NCBI GenBank assembly: GCA_025353485.1
Contig: JANXQO010000035.1
Location: 1 to 64,000 of the forward strand
Origin: Chitinophagales bacterium
GTDB taxonomy: Bacteria; Bacteroidota; Bacteroidia; Chitinophagales; Chitinophagaceae
Reading direction: 5' to 3'
DNA length: 64,000 nucleotides
Shown here piece after piece: positions 57,212 to 64,000 of the stretch. Under the pieces are notes generated by a model that did no database searches, was not told the DNA's origin, and was given only the letters and a program-made list of their open reading frames with translations. The number at the start of each line of letters is the position of its first letter. Position 1 is the stretch's first letter. A program made the translations under genes and the position numbers.

Positions 57212-58156
57212 TTATTGAGTTTGATAAGCTCTTCCCGATTGAATAAGTCTTTGCCTTGCAGTATTTCCCGGAACCGCTATATGCGTGGCTGGATCATATT
57301 CTTTTCCAACGGCATTTGAACCCTGGGGCACCCATATTTCTACATTGGTATTAGTATAATTTATTGGTAAATACCTTATATAATAACCATCAGGATGTAA
57401 ATACCAGCGACCACCCGGTATATCCCGTGAGCCCTCACCCAGTGGAGCTATTCCGGTTAATACCGCTACCCTTTCCATTTGCTCATAGGAAGAATTAGCT
57501 GATGACAACATTCTTCTCAACTGATTTTCTGCATCAATCATCTGTTGAACAAAAGGCGGTAAGCCGGATTTTATCTTACTCATTATTGGATCGGGCAAAA
57601 AATTGGTTGCATTGCGGTTTAATGAGGTTATTTGACGGGGTGTAAGCAATTTAGCTGCAGTAAGTTTTAATTCAGGCTGAAGATCTTCAAATTTTGATCT
57701 TGCAATAATGGCCCACAATAAAACCTGGATATCGTGCTGATGAATTTCAGGAAGTTGCACTGAATTGCGCACGATAGACATAACAGCATCTTCTGCCGGG
57801 CCTAGTGGAGGCGCAAAACCATAACCTTCGCCACCGCCAGGACCATGAGTTCCGGCTTTAAGGCAATAACTCTGATCATGAAAATTATAATACCCCGATT
57901 GTAAAATGAATCCACCATTTACAGTTCGTTGCAGGGTTAGTAAAGATTTTTTTAATTCCTTTGGTACAAATGTTTCTGACATGAAACTATCTGTTCTTAC
58001 ATCCTTAAGATTTGTAGTTATTGGTTGATTATCCAAAATATTGGGAAGCTTATCAACTTTTACTGTTTTTGCCGCTCTTTTTAAAAGATCAAACTGGGCA
58101 TTTGTAGATATTGAGCAGATAATGAAAGCAGCAAAAGTGAGAATAATTTTTCTCAT
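57212..58156 (-). CDS. Secreted protein of unknown function
   Basis: The 314-residue product has a signal peptide ending ISTNAQ. It is rich in helices in the middle (PEIHQHDIQVLLWAIIARSKF, LKLTAAKLLTPRQITSLN) and has a glycine-rich patch GPGGGEGYGFAPPLGPAEDAV. The C-terminal part has WYLHPDGYYIRYLPINY and IWVPQGSNAVGKEYDPATHIAVPG. I do not recognise the family. It is convergent with metH with only four bases between stops. No metal or catalytic motif is obvious. Confidence 0.7.
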   Translation of the reverse strand: MRKIILTFAAFIICSISTNAQFDLLKRAAKTVKVDKLPNILDNQPITTNLKDVRTDSFMSETFVPKELKKSLLTLQRTVNGGFILQSGYYNFHDQSYCLKAGTHGPGGGEGYGFAPPLGPAEDAVMSIVRNSVQLPEIHQHDIQVLLWAIIARSKFEDLQPELKLTAAKLLTPRQITSLNRNATNFLPDPIMSKIKSGLPPFVQQMIDAENQLRRMLSSANSSYEQMERVAVLTGIAPLGEGSRDIPGGRWYLHPDGYYIRYLPINYTNTNVEIWVPQGSNAVGKEYDPATHIAVPGNTARQRLIQSGRAYQTQ

Positions 58157-58245
58157 GACTTAATTTTTTTTGGTAACTAAAAATATAAAAAATAAGAAGG
58201 AATGCAAAAACTTGTTTATAAGTTTATATGCATAATTAAGACCAG

Positions 58246-58584
58246 TTACAGTAACCTGTCTCCTAACGCAACAGTGGATTTAGAGGGTGTTACTAAAACA
58301 TACCCGGTGTTCTCAGTGTTCTTAAAACCTAAGGTTAATACTTCTGAAATAAACGGACCAATCTGCCTTGATGGAAAGTTCACAACGCATGCAACAAGCA
58401 TCCCTTCCAGTTCTTCTTTACTATAGGTTCCCACAAGCTGCACACTGGATCTTTTTAAACCTATCAGCGGTCCAAGATCAATTATTAATTTGTAGGCAGG
58501 TTTTTGTGCTTCAGGAAAATCCTTTACTTCAATAATTCTTCCTAACCGGATATCTACCTTTTCAAAATCTTCATAAGTGATCAT
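58246..58584 (-). CDS. csaA: CsaA-type tRNA-binding protein
   Basis: The 112-residue protein is a single tRNA_bind OB-fold: FEKVDIRLGRIIEVKDFPEA, PAYKLIIDLGPLIGLKRSSVQL, LEGMLVACVVNFPSRQIGPF and ISEVLTLGF. CsaA is a dimer with chaperone-like and tRNA-binding roles. The pattern of the fold and length match the family. A terminator-like hairpin lies upstream (58607-58636) and a possible small gene lies beyond it on the same strand. Confidence 0.9.
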   Translation of the reverse strand: MITYEDFEKVDIRLGRIIEVKDFPEAQKPAYKLIIDLGPLIGLKRSSVQLVGTYSKEELEGMLVACVVNFPSRQIGPFISEVLTLGFKNTENTGYVLVTPSKSTVALGDRLL

Positions 58585-58606
58585 TTAAATAAATTTAGTT
58601 TTATTA

Positions 58607-58636
58607 AAAAAGCTGTCCGCAAAAGAACAGCTTTTT
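58607..58636. terminator. Hairpin AAAAAGCTGT / ACAGCTTTTT between divergent genes
   Basis: A ten-base-pair stem (58607-58616 with 58627-58636) with A and T tracts on its outer sides could terminate transcription on either strand. Its place between the divergent csaA and MFS genes has no clear purpose unless a gene ends there, which is what the frame at 58655-58795 would supply. Confidence 0.55.
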
Positions 58637-58654
58637 ATAATTCAACCTGTATAA

Positions 58655-58795
58655 TTATTTTCTTTTAAAATAAAAAACAGCAGCAACGTATTTTCTGTAA
58701 GTTGAATAAATAACATCCTGATTGATTTCTTTTTTACCCTTAAGTTTGCGTGCATTTTTTAATTGATGATATGTTACAAAACCGCAAAGCTGCAA
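58655..58795 (-). CDS. Possible small basic protein, weakly supported
   Basis: An open minus-strand frame ends with [19 protein letters not shown] then [10 protein letters not shown] and a TAA at 58655, 19 bases before the hairpin at 58607-58636, the usual spacing to a terminator. Its only start-like codon is a TTG at 58795, which overlaps the first codons of the MFS gene on the other strand. It could be a small lysine-rich protein of about 46 residues or the tail of a lost gene. Not recognised. Confidence 0.25.
   Translation of the reverse strand: MQLCGFVTYHQLKNARKLKGKKEINQDVIYSTYRKYVAAVFYFKRK
58741..58748 (+). promoter_or_regulatory. -7 promoter core TAAGTTTG upstream of the MFS gene
   Basis: TAAGTTTG is an exact TAnnTTTG match 22 bases before ATG 58771. 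A TTG at 58722-58724 is a possible -33 element at a 16-base spacing. The in-frame GTG at 58750 lies too close and is rejected as start. Confidence 0.5.
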
Positions 58796-60012
58796 CTGGA
58801 TTTATTTTTATTACAATACTTCTTGATGTTATAGGTTTTGGAATTATTATACCTGTATTTCCTAAACTCATTACCCAGCTTACGCATGGCAGTATGAGTA
58901 CTGTATCTCAATGGGGTGGCCTGCTTTCTTTTGCGTATGCAATTATGCAATTTGTATGTGCACCAATAATTGGTAATTTAAGCGATCAATATGGAAGAAG
59001 GCCGGTGCTTCTTTTATCTCTACTTGGTTTTGGAATTGATTATCTGTTTCTTGCTTTTGCGCCAACAATCGGTTGGCTGTTTTTAGGAAGAGTGATAGCA
59101 GGTATTGCGGGATCAAGCATTACCACCGCCTCTGCATACATGGCTGATATAAGTACAAATGAAAACCGTGCACAAAATTTTGGAATGATTGGAGCAGCCT
59201 TCGGGATTGGATTTATCATAGGCCCGGTAATGGGCGGCGTGTTAGGACAATACGGGGCAAGAATCCCTTTTCTTGTATCTGCAGGTCTTGCATTACTCAA
59301 TGCTTTGTATGGATATTTTGTTTTGCCTGAATCCTTAACCAAAGATCACAGAAGAAAATTTGAATGGAAACGTGCAAACCCTGTAGGCTCATTAAAGCAA
59401 TTAAAAAAATATCCATCCATTGGCGGGCTTTTAGGCTCGCTGCTTTTAGTTTACATAGCTGCACATGCAGTGCAAAGCACATGGACATATTTTAATATTG
59501 AAAAATTTAAATGGAATGAAAAATTGATCGGCTATTCATTAGGAGCAGTAGGGTTATTGGTTGCCCTTGTTCAGGGTGTATTGATAAGATTTATTAATCC
59601 CAAATTAGGAAATGAAAAAAGTGTGTACATAGGTTTGGGATTATATTCCTTAGGATTATTATTGTTTGCCTTTGCCAGCCAAACGTGGATGATGTTTGTT
59701 TTTTTAATTCCTTATTGCATGGGCGGCATAGCAGGGCCGGCTTTGCAGAGTATTATTTCCGGCAACGTACCACGTAATGAACAGGGAGAATTACAAGGCG
59801 CATTAACAAGCCTGATTAGCGTTACAACAATTATAGGCCCTGTTGTAATGACATTTTTATTTTCTTTTTTCACCAAACCAAATGGAAGAATATATTTTGC
59901 AGGCGCACCATTTTTATTAGGCGCTATACTAATGATGGGCAGCGCTATAATTGCATATTATACTTTAAGGGGGAGAAGATTGGCGGCCGAAGAAAACCCG
60001 GTTGCCATTTAG
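58771..60012 (+). CDS. MFS efflux transporter of the TetA/DHA1 type
   Basis: From ATG 58771 the product is 413 residues with twelve predicted membrane helices. [19 protein letters not shown] is the TetA-like first helix, and [29 protein letters not shown] holds motif A between helices 2 and 3. Motif C-type [16 protein letters not shown] marks proton-driven antiporters. It probably exports a small molecule such as tetracycline or another drug; the substrate cannot be told. Resistance should not be assumed from sequence alone. The start is set by the promoter core before it. Confidence 0.9.
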   Translation: MLQNRKAATGFIFITILLDVIGFGIIIPVFPKLITQLTHGSMSTVSQWGGLLSFAYAIMQFVCAPIIGNLSDQYGRRPVLLLSLLGFGIDYLFLAFAPTIGWLFLGRVIAGIAGSSITTASAYMADISTNENRAQNFGMIGAAFGIGFIIGPVMGGVLGQYGARIPFLVSAGLALLNALYGYFVLPESLTKDHRRKFEWKRANPVGSLKQLKKYPSIGGLLGSLLLVYIAAHAVQSTWTYFNIEKFKWNEKLIGYSLGAVGLLVALVQGVLIRFINPKLGNEKSVYIGLGLYSLGLLLFAFASQTWMMFVFLIPYCMGGIAGPALQSIISGNVPRNEQGELQGALTSLISVTTIIGPVVMTFLFSFFTKPNGRIYFAGAPFLLGAILMMGSAIIAYYTLRGRRLAAEENPVAI

Positions 60013-60094
60013 TATTTTAATTATTTTTTTAAAATCAATTCTATTATAAATTGATTTGTAAATTGAAGATTATTTCTCACTAATTTTTACTTAG

Positions 60095-60517
60095 ATGATC
60101 ATCTCCAAATATTTCTTATTTCTTATTTTCATTTCTCTTTGCAGCTGTGCTGAGAAAAAAAATGCAATACCTGCGATTAGAAAAGAGATAAATAAAAATC
60201 CTGTTGCAACATACCTCATCCAAATGGGTGATCCAAAGCTCGACAGAAAATTTGGAGCTGAGGTTTTTGAAACGCAGGAAACTTTTAAATATTTACTTGT
60301 AATGTATTTTGATGGAACAGTACAAAATGATACACTGAATGTTCCCAACATTGGTATATTTCCTGTAGTAAAAATAAAAGCCGGTGAAGAAAAACTATCC
60401 TGCATAATCGGATTTGCAGATGACAAAAATGTTTTTAGAGAATACAAATTACTTTCCGTAAAAAATGATCAGCTAAGATTAACAACGCTAAAAAAATATG
60501 CTGTTTCCGGAGAATAA
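60095..60517 (+). CDS. Small lipoprotein of unknown function
   Basis: The 140-residue product has a lipoprotein signal (LCSC, Cys18) followed by a small domain with FGAEVFETQETFKYLLVMYFDGT and LNVPNIGIFPVVKIKAG. Family not recognised. It lies on the same strand as the MFS gene after 82 bases that include an AT-rich short inverted repeat, and its stop is four bases from the convergent uvrB stop. Confidence 0.62.
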   Translation: MIISKYFLFLIFISLCSCAEKKNAIPAIRKEINKNPVATYLIQMGDPKLDRKFGAEVFETQETFKYLLVMYFDGTVQNDTLNVPNIGIFPVVKIKAGEEKLSCIIGFADDKNVFREYKLLSVKNDQLRLTTLKKYAVSGE

Positions 60518-60521
60518 ATAA

Positions 60522-62552
60522 TCATCTCTTCATCCTTTCCAGCTCTTTCTGCATTTTAAACATTTCATCACGTAACCTTGCGGCTTCCATAAAGTCAAGG
60601 TCACGGGCAGCTTTTTCCATTTGCCTTTTGATTTGAGAAATTGCTTTCTCCATTTGAGGAATGGTTTTGTATTGTTCCTGATCTTCGGCGGCAACAGTCA
60701 CCAATTCATCAACTGCATAAAGTGATCTTTCATCATAGCCTTTTATATCCAGCACAGATGTCTGACTCATTATCTGCGCAATTGATTTTTTTATTGTAGT
60801 TGGTATAATGTTATGTTTTATGTTGTAAGCAATTTGTTTGTCTCTTCTACGGCTTGTTTCATCAATGGTTTTTTGCATGCTTTCTGTCATCTTATCTGCA
60901 TAAAAAATTACGAGGCCATCAATATTTCGTGCAGCTCTTCCGGCAGTTTGTGTAAGCGATCTTTCATTGCGGAGAAATCCTTCTTTATCTGCATCCAAAA
61001 TGGCAACCAGGGAAACTTCAGGAAGATCTAACCCTTCTCTTAAAAGGTTTACACCAACCAATACATCAATTTCACCGAGGCGGAGTTCACGTAAAATTTC
61101 TATCCGGTCTAAAGTATGCACTTCGCTGTGTATGTATTTTGATTTGATGTTGATACGATGAAGATATTTATCCATCTCTTCTGCCATACGTTTGGTAAGC
61201 GTTGTTACCAAAACACGGTCACCCTTTGTTACTCTTTTATCAATTTCATCCAGCAGGTCATCAATTTGATTAACAGAAGGGCGAATTTCAATTGGCGGAT
61301 CCAATAACCCTGTAGGCCGTACAACCTGCTCCACCACTACTCCTCCGCATTTTTCCAATTCATAATCTCCGGGAGTTGCACTTACATAAATAGTTTGATT
61401 AAGCATGCCTTCAAACTCATTAAAATTTAGCGGACGGTTATCCAATGCAGATGGCAAACGAAAACCATAATCAACCAAAATTAATTTTCGTGAGCGGTCG
61501 CCACCATACATGCCGCTAACTTGTGGAATAGTTTGATGGCTTTCATCAACAACACATAAAAAATCTTTTGGGAAATAATCCAGCAAACAAAACGGTCTTG
61601 TGCCGGGTTCTCTGCGATCAAAAAATCTTGAATAATTTTCTACACCATTACAATAACCAAGTTCACGGATCATCTCCACATCATAGTTTACCCGTTCGCT
61701 GATGCGTTGTGCTTCTATATATTTTCCTGTGCTTTTAAAATAATCTGTTTGTCTTCCGCACTCATCCTGTATCTCTGCTAAAATATCCTGCAGCTTATCT
61801 TTTGGAGCAATGTATAAATTAGCCGGGAAGATAGCGGCATTATCAATTTTCATAATCCTTTTACCTGTACTTAACTCAAGTGTTTCTATACTTTCAATTT
61901 CATCACCGAAAAAAGTTATGCGATAACCATGGTCCATGTAAGGAAGATTAATATCAACCGTATCACCTTTCACACGAAAGGTTCCTCTTGCAAAATCTCC
62001 CTGCGTTCTGGAATATAAACCATTCACCAGCGAATGCAAAAATCCCTGGCGGCTTATACTTTGGCCGGATTGAATTCTTACAACACCTTCTGCAAAATCT
62101 TTGGGGTTACCGATACCATAAATACAACTCACACTGGCAACAACAATAATGTCTCTCCTGCCGGTAAGCAACTGCGAAGTGGCCTGCAGCCTGAGTTTAT
62201 CAAGCTCTTCATTTATGCTCAGATCTTTTTCAATGTATGTGTCACTAACAGGCATGTAAGCCTCCGGTTGATAATAATCATAGTAAGAAACAAAATACCC
62301 CACAGCATTGTCAGGAAAAAATTGTTTGAATTCTCCATACAATTGTGCAACAAGCGTTTTATTGTGAGTAAGCACCAGCGTAGGTTTCTGTACATTTTGG
62401 ATAACATTGGCAATGGTGAAAGTTTTACCACTACCGGTTACACCCAACAATGTTTGGTATTTTTCTCCCTCCAATAATCCTTGCGTAAGATTATGTATTG
62501 CTTCCGGCTGATCGCCAGCAGGCTGATATGAAGATTGAAGATTGAATGACAT
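60522..62552 (-). CDS. uvrB: UvrABC system protein B
   Basis: The 676-residue protein has the UvrB helicase layout: Walker A GVTGSGKTFT (residues 37-46), the beta-hairpin region YYDYYQPEAYMPVSDTYIEKD, DESHQTIPQ (Walker B), the C-terminal helicase motifs VLVTTLTKRMAEEM and VLVGVNLLREGLDLPEV, QTAGRAARN, and the UVR domain at the end (RQMEKAARDLDFMEAARLRDEM). UvrB verifies DNA damage and recruits UvrC for excision. Length is typical. A -7 core lies 10 bases before its start. Confidence 0.96.
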   Translation of the reverse strand: MSFNLQSSYQPAGDQPEAIHNLTQGLLEGEKYQTLLGVTGSGKTFTIANVIQNVQKPTLVLTHNKTLVAQLYGEFKQFFPDNAVGYFVSYYDYYQPEAYMPVSDTYIEKDLSINEELDKLRLQATSQLLTGRRDIIVVASVSCIYGIGNPKDFAEGVVRIQSGQSISRQGFLHSLVNGLYSRTQGDFARGTFRVKGDTVDINLPYMDHGYRITFFGDEIESIETLELSTGKRIMKIDNAAIFPANLYIAPKDKLQDILAEIQDECGRQTDYFKSTGKYIEAQRISERVNYDVEMIRELGYCNGVENYSRFFDRREPGTRPFCLLDYFPKDFLCVVDESHQTIPQVSGMYGGDRSRKLILVDYGFRLPSALDNRPLNFNEFEGMLNQTIYVSATPGDYELEKCGGVVVEQVVRPTGLLDPPIEIRPSVNQIDDLLDEIDKRVTKGDRVLVTTLTKRMAEEMDKYLHRINIKSKYIHSEVHTLDRIEILRELRLGEIDVLVGVNLLREGLDLPEVSLVAILDADKEGFLRNERSLTQTAGRAARNIDGLVIFYADKMTESMQKTIDETSRRRDKQIAYNIKHNIIPTTIKKSIAQIMSQTSVLDIKGYDERSLYAVDELVTVAAEDQEQYKTIPQMEKAISQIKRQMEKAARDLDFMEAARLRDEMFKMQKELERMKR

Positions 62553-62562
62553 AAAAAGATAG

Positions 62563-62570
62563 CAAATTTA
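62563..62570 (-). promoter_or_regulatory. -7 promoter core TAAATTTG upstream of uvrB
   Basis: On the minus strand TAAATTTG (62570-62563) matches TAnnTTTG, ten bases before the uvrB ATG. No LexA-like site was recognised around it. Confidence 0.5.
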
Positions 62571-62626
62571 ACAACAATGCATGAGTATCATTTTACAGAA
62601 TTGTCAAAATGCTTCTTAATCAATTT

Positions 62627-64000
62627 TTATTTATTTGACGCTGTATTCATCAAATAATTTGCAAGCCTGTTGATTGCTTCCGCATCAATATTAATTTGGT
62701 CCTGCGCTTCTTTCCAGTTGCGCTGTTCAATAGCCTCCCGAATGCCGGGTAAAGTTTTTACACCATAGCCAGTGTAAAACCCCGGGGCATATAAAGTATG
62801 TTTATACCAGCCTCTGCGGGGCAATCCTGTAGTAGTTAATAATTGTTGTTCGGCCTGGTATAGCGCTTTATTCAATGCATCATGATCTGCATTTGTTGTT
62901 ACCGCTTTGTTCCAAACTGATGATAAAGAATCAGAACTTTTTTGTAAAGAAGATAAGGCATTTTGTAATGGAGAAAAATCAAGATAGGGAACTTCTTCTT
63001 TTGTTTTTGGGACGATGAAAGTTTTTGTTGGGTCAGCAGCCAAAGTATAATCATGTGATCGTATCAATTGATTTTCTATTTCAGTATTTTCTTTTGTTTG
63101 TTGTAACAGATCCATCAGTTCCTTGGTATAATTATTTACAGTTGTGTACAAATGCCTGAAATCAAAAGGAAGAACATCAGCATTGGCCATACGCAGAGCA
63201 GTACGTCCGGCTGTTTGCGATAAAGCAACTCCGTAATAAAACCCGGGATCTTTAAAGCGGACATAATTATCGTAAGAATCATAAATGGAATGATATTCTC
63301 CGCCATTATTTTCTCCTCCAAAACCAAGATCAAGTGAAGGAACAGCAAGGTGTTGAAGAAACGAAGAAAAGTCAGAACCGGAACCTAATGCATCTAACGT
63401 AAGTGTATTTTTATTAAAAGCATCTTTCTTTGCTTTTGTTGTTGCAGCACTCACAACCTCTTCTGCTTTCTTTCTTTCATAAACACTTACTTTGGTTTGC
63501 GGATCAATAACATCTTTTGCAACTTCATCCATTACAGTTTCCAAAGCATGTGAACCTCCGGCGCTCAAAAAACCTCTACCACTTCCATCAGAATTAATAT
63601 AGACAACTGCCTTTTTTTGTAATTCATCTCCATGAAATTCTGCCCATTCAGTAGAGCCGATCAAGCCCGGTTCTTCTCCATCCCATGAGCAATACACTAA
63701 AGTTCTTTTTGGTCTCCATCCGGTTTTAACCAAAGCGCCAATGGACTTTGCTTCTTCTAACATTGCTGCCTGCCCGCTTATGGGGTCGCTTGCTCCATTA
63801 ACCCATGCATCATGATGATTGCCACGTATCACCCATTCATCAGGATATTGTGCGCCTTTCATTACTGCTATCACATCATAGCAGGGAACAATTTTCCAGT
63901 TGAAAGCCATTTGTAAATGCACCTTGGTTTTGCCCGGACCAATGTGATAAGTAAACGGCAAACCTCCACTCCAGCCAGCAGGAGCTACGGGGCCTTCCAG
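62627..64000 (-). CDS. M28-family peptidase of the glutamate-carboxypeptidase-II type, 5' end outside window
   Basis: The visible 457 codons have no stop and continue past the right edge (frame enters as LEGPVAPAGWSGGLPFTYHIGPG). Metal and catalytic motifs are WVIRGNHHDAWVNGASDPISG, YCSWDGEEPGLIGSTEWAEF (general-base and ligand glutamates), INSDGSGRGFL and GGEYHSIYDSYDNY (last histidine). The C-terminal 130 residues match the transferrin-receptor-like dimerisation domain. Homologues hydrolyse peptides or folyl-polyglutamate; here a secreted aminopeptidase is likely. The ORF start at 63961 (TTG) is an artefact of the window end. Confidence 0.9.
   Translation of the reverse strand: MEGPVAPAGWSGGLPFTYHIGPGKTKVHLQMAFNWKIVPCYDVIAVMKGAQYPDEWVIRGNHHDAWVNGASDPISGQAAMLEEAKSIGALVKTGWRPKRTLVYCSWDGEEPGLIGSTEWAEFHGDELQKKAVVYINSDGSGRGFLSAGGSHALETVMDEVAKDVIDPQTKVSVYERKKAEEVVSAATTKAKKDAFNKNTLTLDALGSGSDFSSFLQHLAVPSLDLGFGGENNGGEYHSIYDSYDNYVRFKDPGFYYGVALSQTAGRTALRMANADVLPFDFRHLYTTVNNYTKELMDLLQQTKENTEIENQLIRSHDYTLAADPTKTFIVPKTKEEVPYLDFSPLQNALSSLQKSSDSLSSVWNKAVTTNADHDALNKALYQAEQQLLTTTGLPRRGWYKHTLYAPGFYTGYGVKTLPGIREAIEQRNWKEAQDQINIDAEAINRLANYLMNTASNK

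Noticed and set aside
60032-60057. Short inverted repeat AAATCAATT / AATTGATTT as MFS terminator
   Set aside because: The stem is all AT-rich and short, and no T-run follows it on the plus strand, so it was not called.
62034-62477. Plus-strand frame of 147 codons inside uvrB
   Set aside because: uvrB is certain on the other strand; the frame has no recognisable domain.

Overview
The window looks like a chromosome segment from a Bacteroidota bacterium, most likely of the class Chitinophagia (for example Chitinophagaceae). This placement is inferred from the gene set: an Oar-like TonB-dependent receptor, a DUF5686 protein, two-component propeller sensors of the LytS/LytTR type, MetH split into two genes, PPK2, and type-2-peptide-like secreted proteins. 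DNA is AT-rich by eye, Shine-Dalgarno sites are absent, and many genes have the Bacteroidota promoter core TAnnTTTG a few to about 25 bases before the start codon. No CRISPR array, rRNA, prophage or classical insertion sequence was seen. There is one tRNA (Arg, anticodon CCT).

Layout. 0-7 kb: an ABC exporter cut by the window edge, rbfA, a LolC/E-like permease, a small S23/four-helix-bundle gene lying inside a ~28 bp inverted repeat, the N-terminal transketolase subunit, a WecA/TagO-type transferase, frr and a sterol-desaturase-like hydroxylase. 7-17 kb: ppk2, mscL, scpA, a pirin, tRNA-Arg, a TPR membrane protein, a frameshifted SRPBCC gene, a large UvrD-type helicase fused to an iron-staple nuclease, an Ig-like lipoprotein and recR. 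17-25 kb: a one-directional cluster of an OB-fold protein, two c-type-haem lipoproteins, two YceI proteins around a DUF5777 barrel, and a propeller sensor kinase with its LytTR regulator. 25-34 kb: an M28 peptidase, a VOC protein, an SGNH-like protein with an MBOAT acyltransferase, a deoxyhypusine-synthase-like enzyme and a DUF5686 protein. 34-43 kb: a PhoB/PhoR-like pair, a TonB receptor, an OprP-like porin, a DUF47/PhoU-like protein and a Pit transporter, which together suggest phosphate uptake. 43-53 kb: galE, a polysaccharide deacetylase, the C-terminal transketolase subunit, an ECF sigma factor with two envelope partners, an MBL hydrolase, ctaA, rnhB, a TsaC/Sua5 protein and a PfkB kinase. 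53-64 kb: the two metH genes, an unknown secreted protein, csaA, an MFS pump, a small lipoprotein, uvrB and a second M28 peptidase cut by the window edge.

The most unusual content lies between and inside the genes. Intergenic spacers repeatedly hold long imperfect inverted repeats whose arms are built from short iterated words, a different word at each site. Three kinds carry coding cargo or what looks like its relic: the intact S23 gene (2.9-3.4 kb), a short peptide resembling the end of a GxxExxY protein (51.5-51.7 kb), and two relics sharing an FIQ...ExxMxG pattern inside GC-rich repeats (16.7 kb and 30.9-31.0 kb). GC-rich repeats of the same style are also inserted in frame in both metH genes, adding about 40 residues to each protein. 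I regard these elements as the best candidate here for an under-described system. All functional claims are from sequence reading only; no database search was run.
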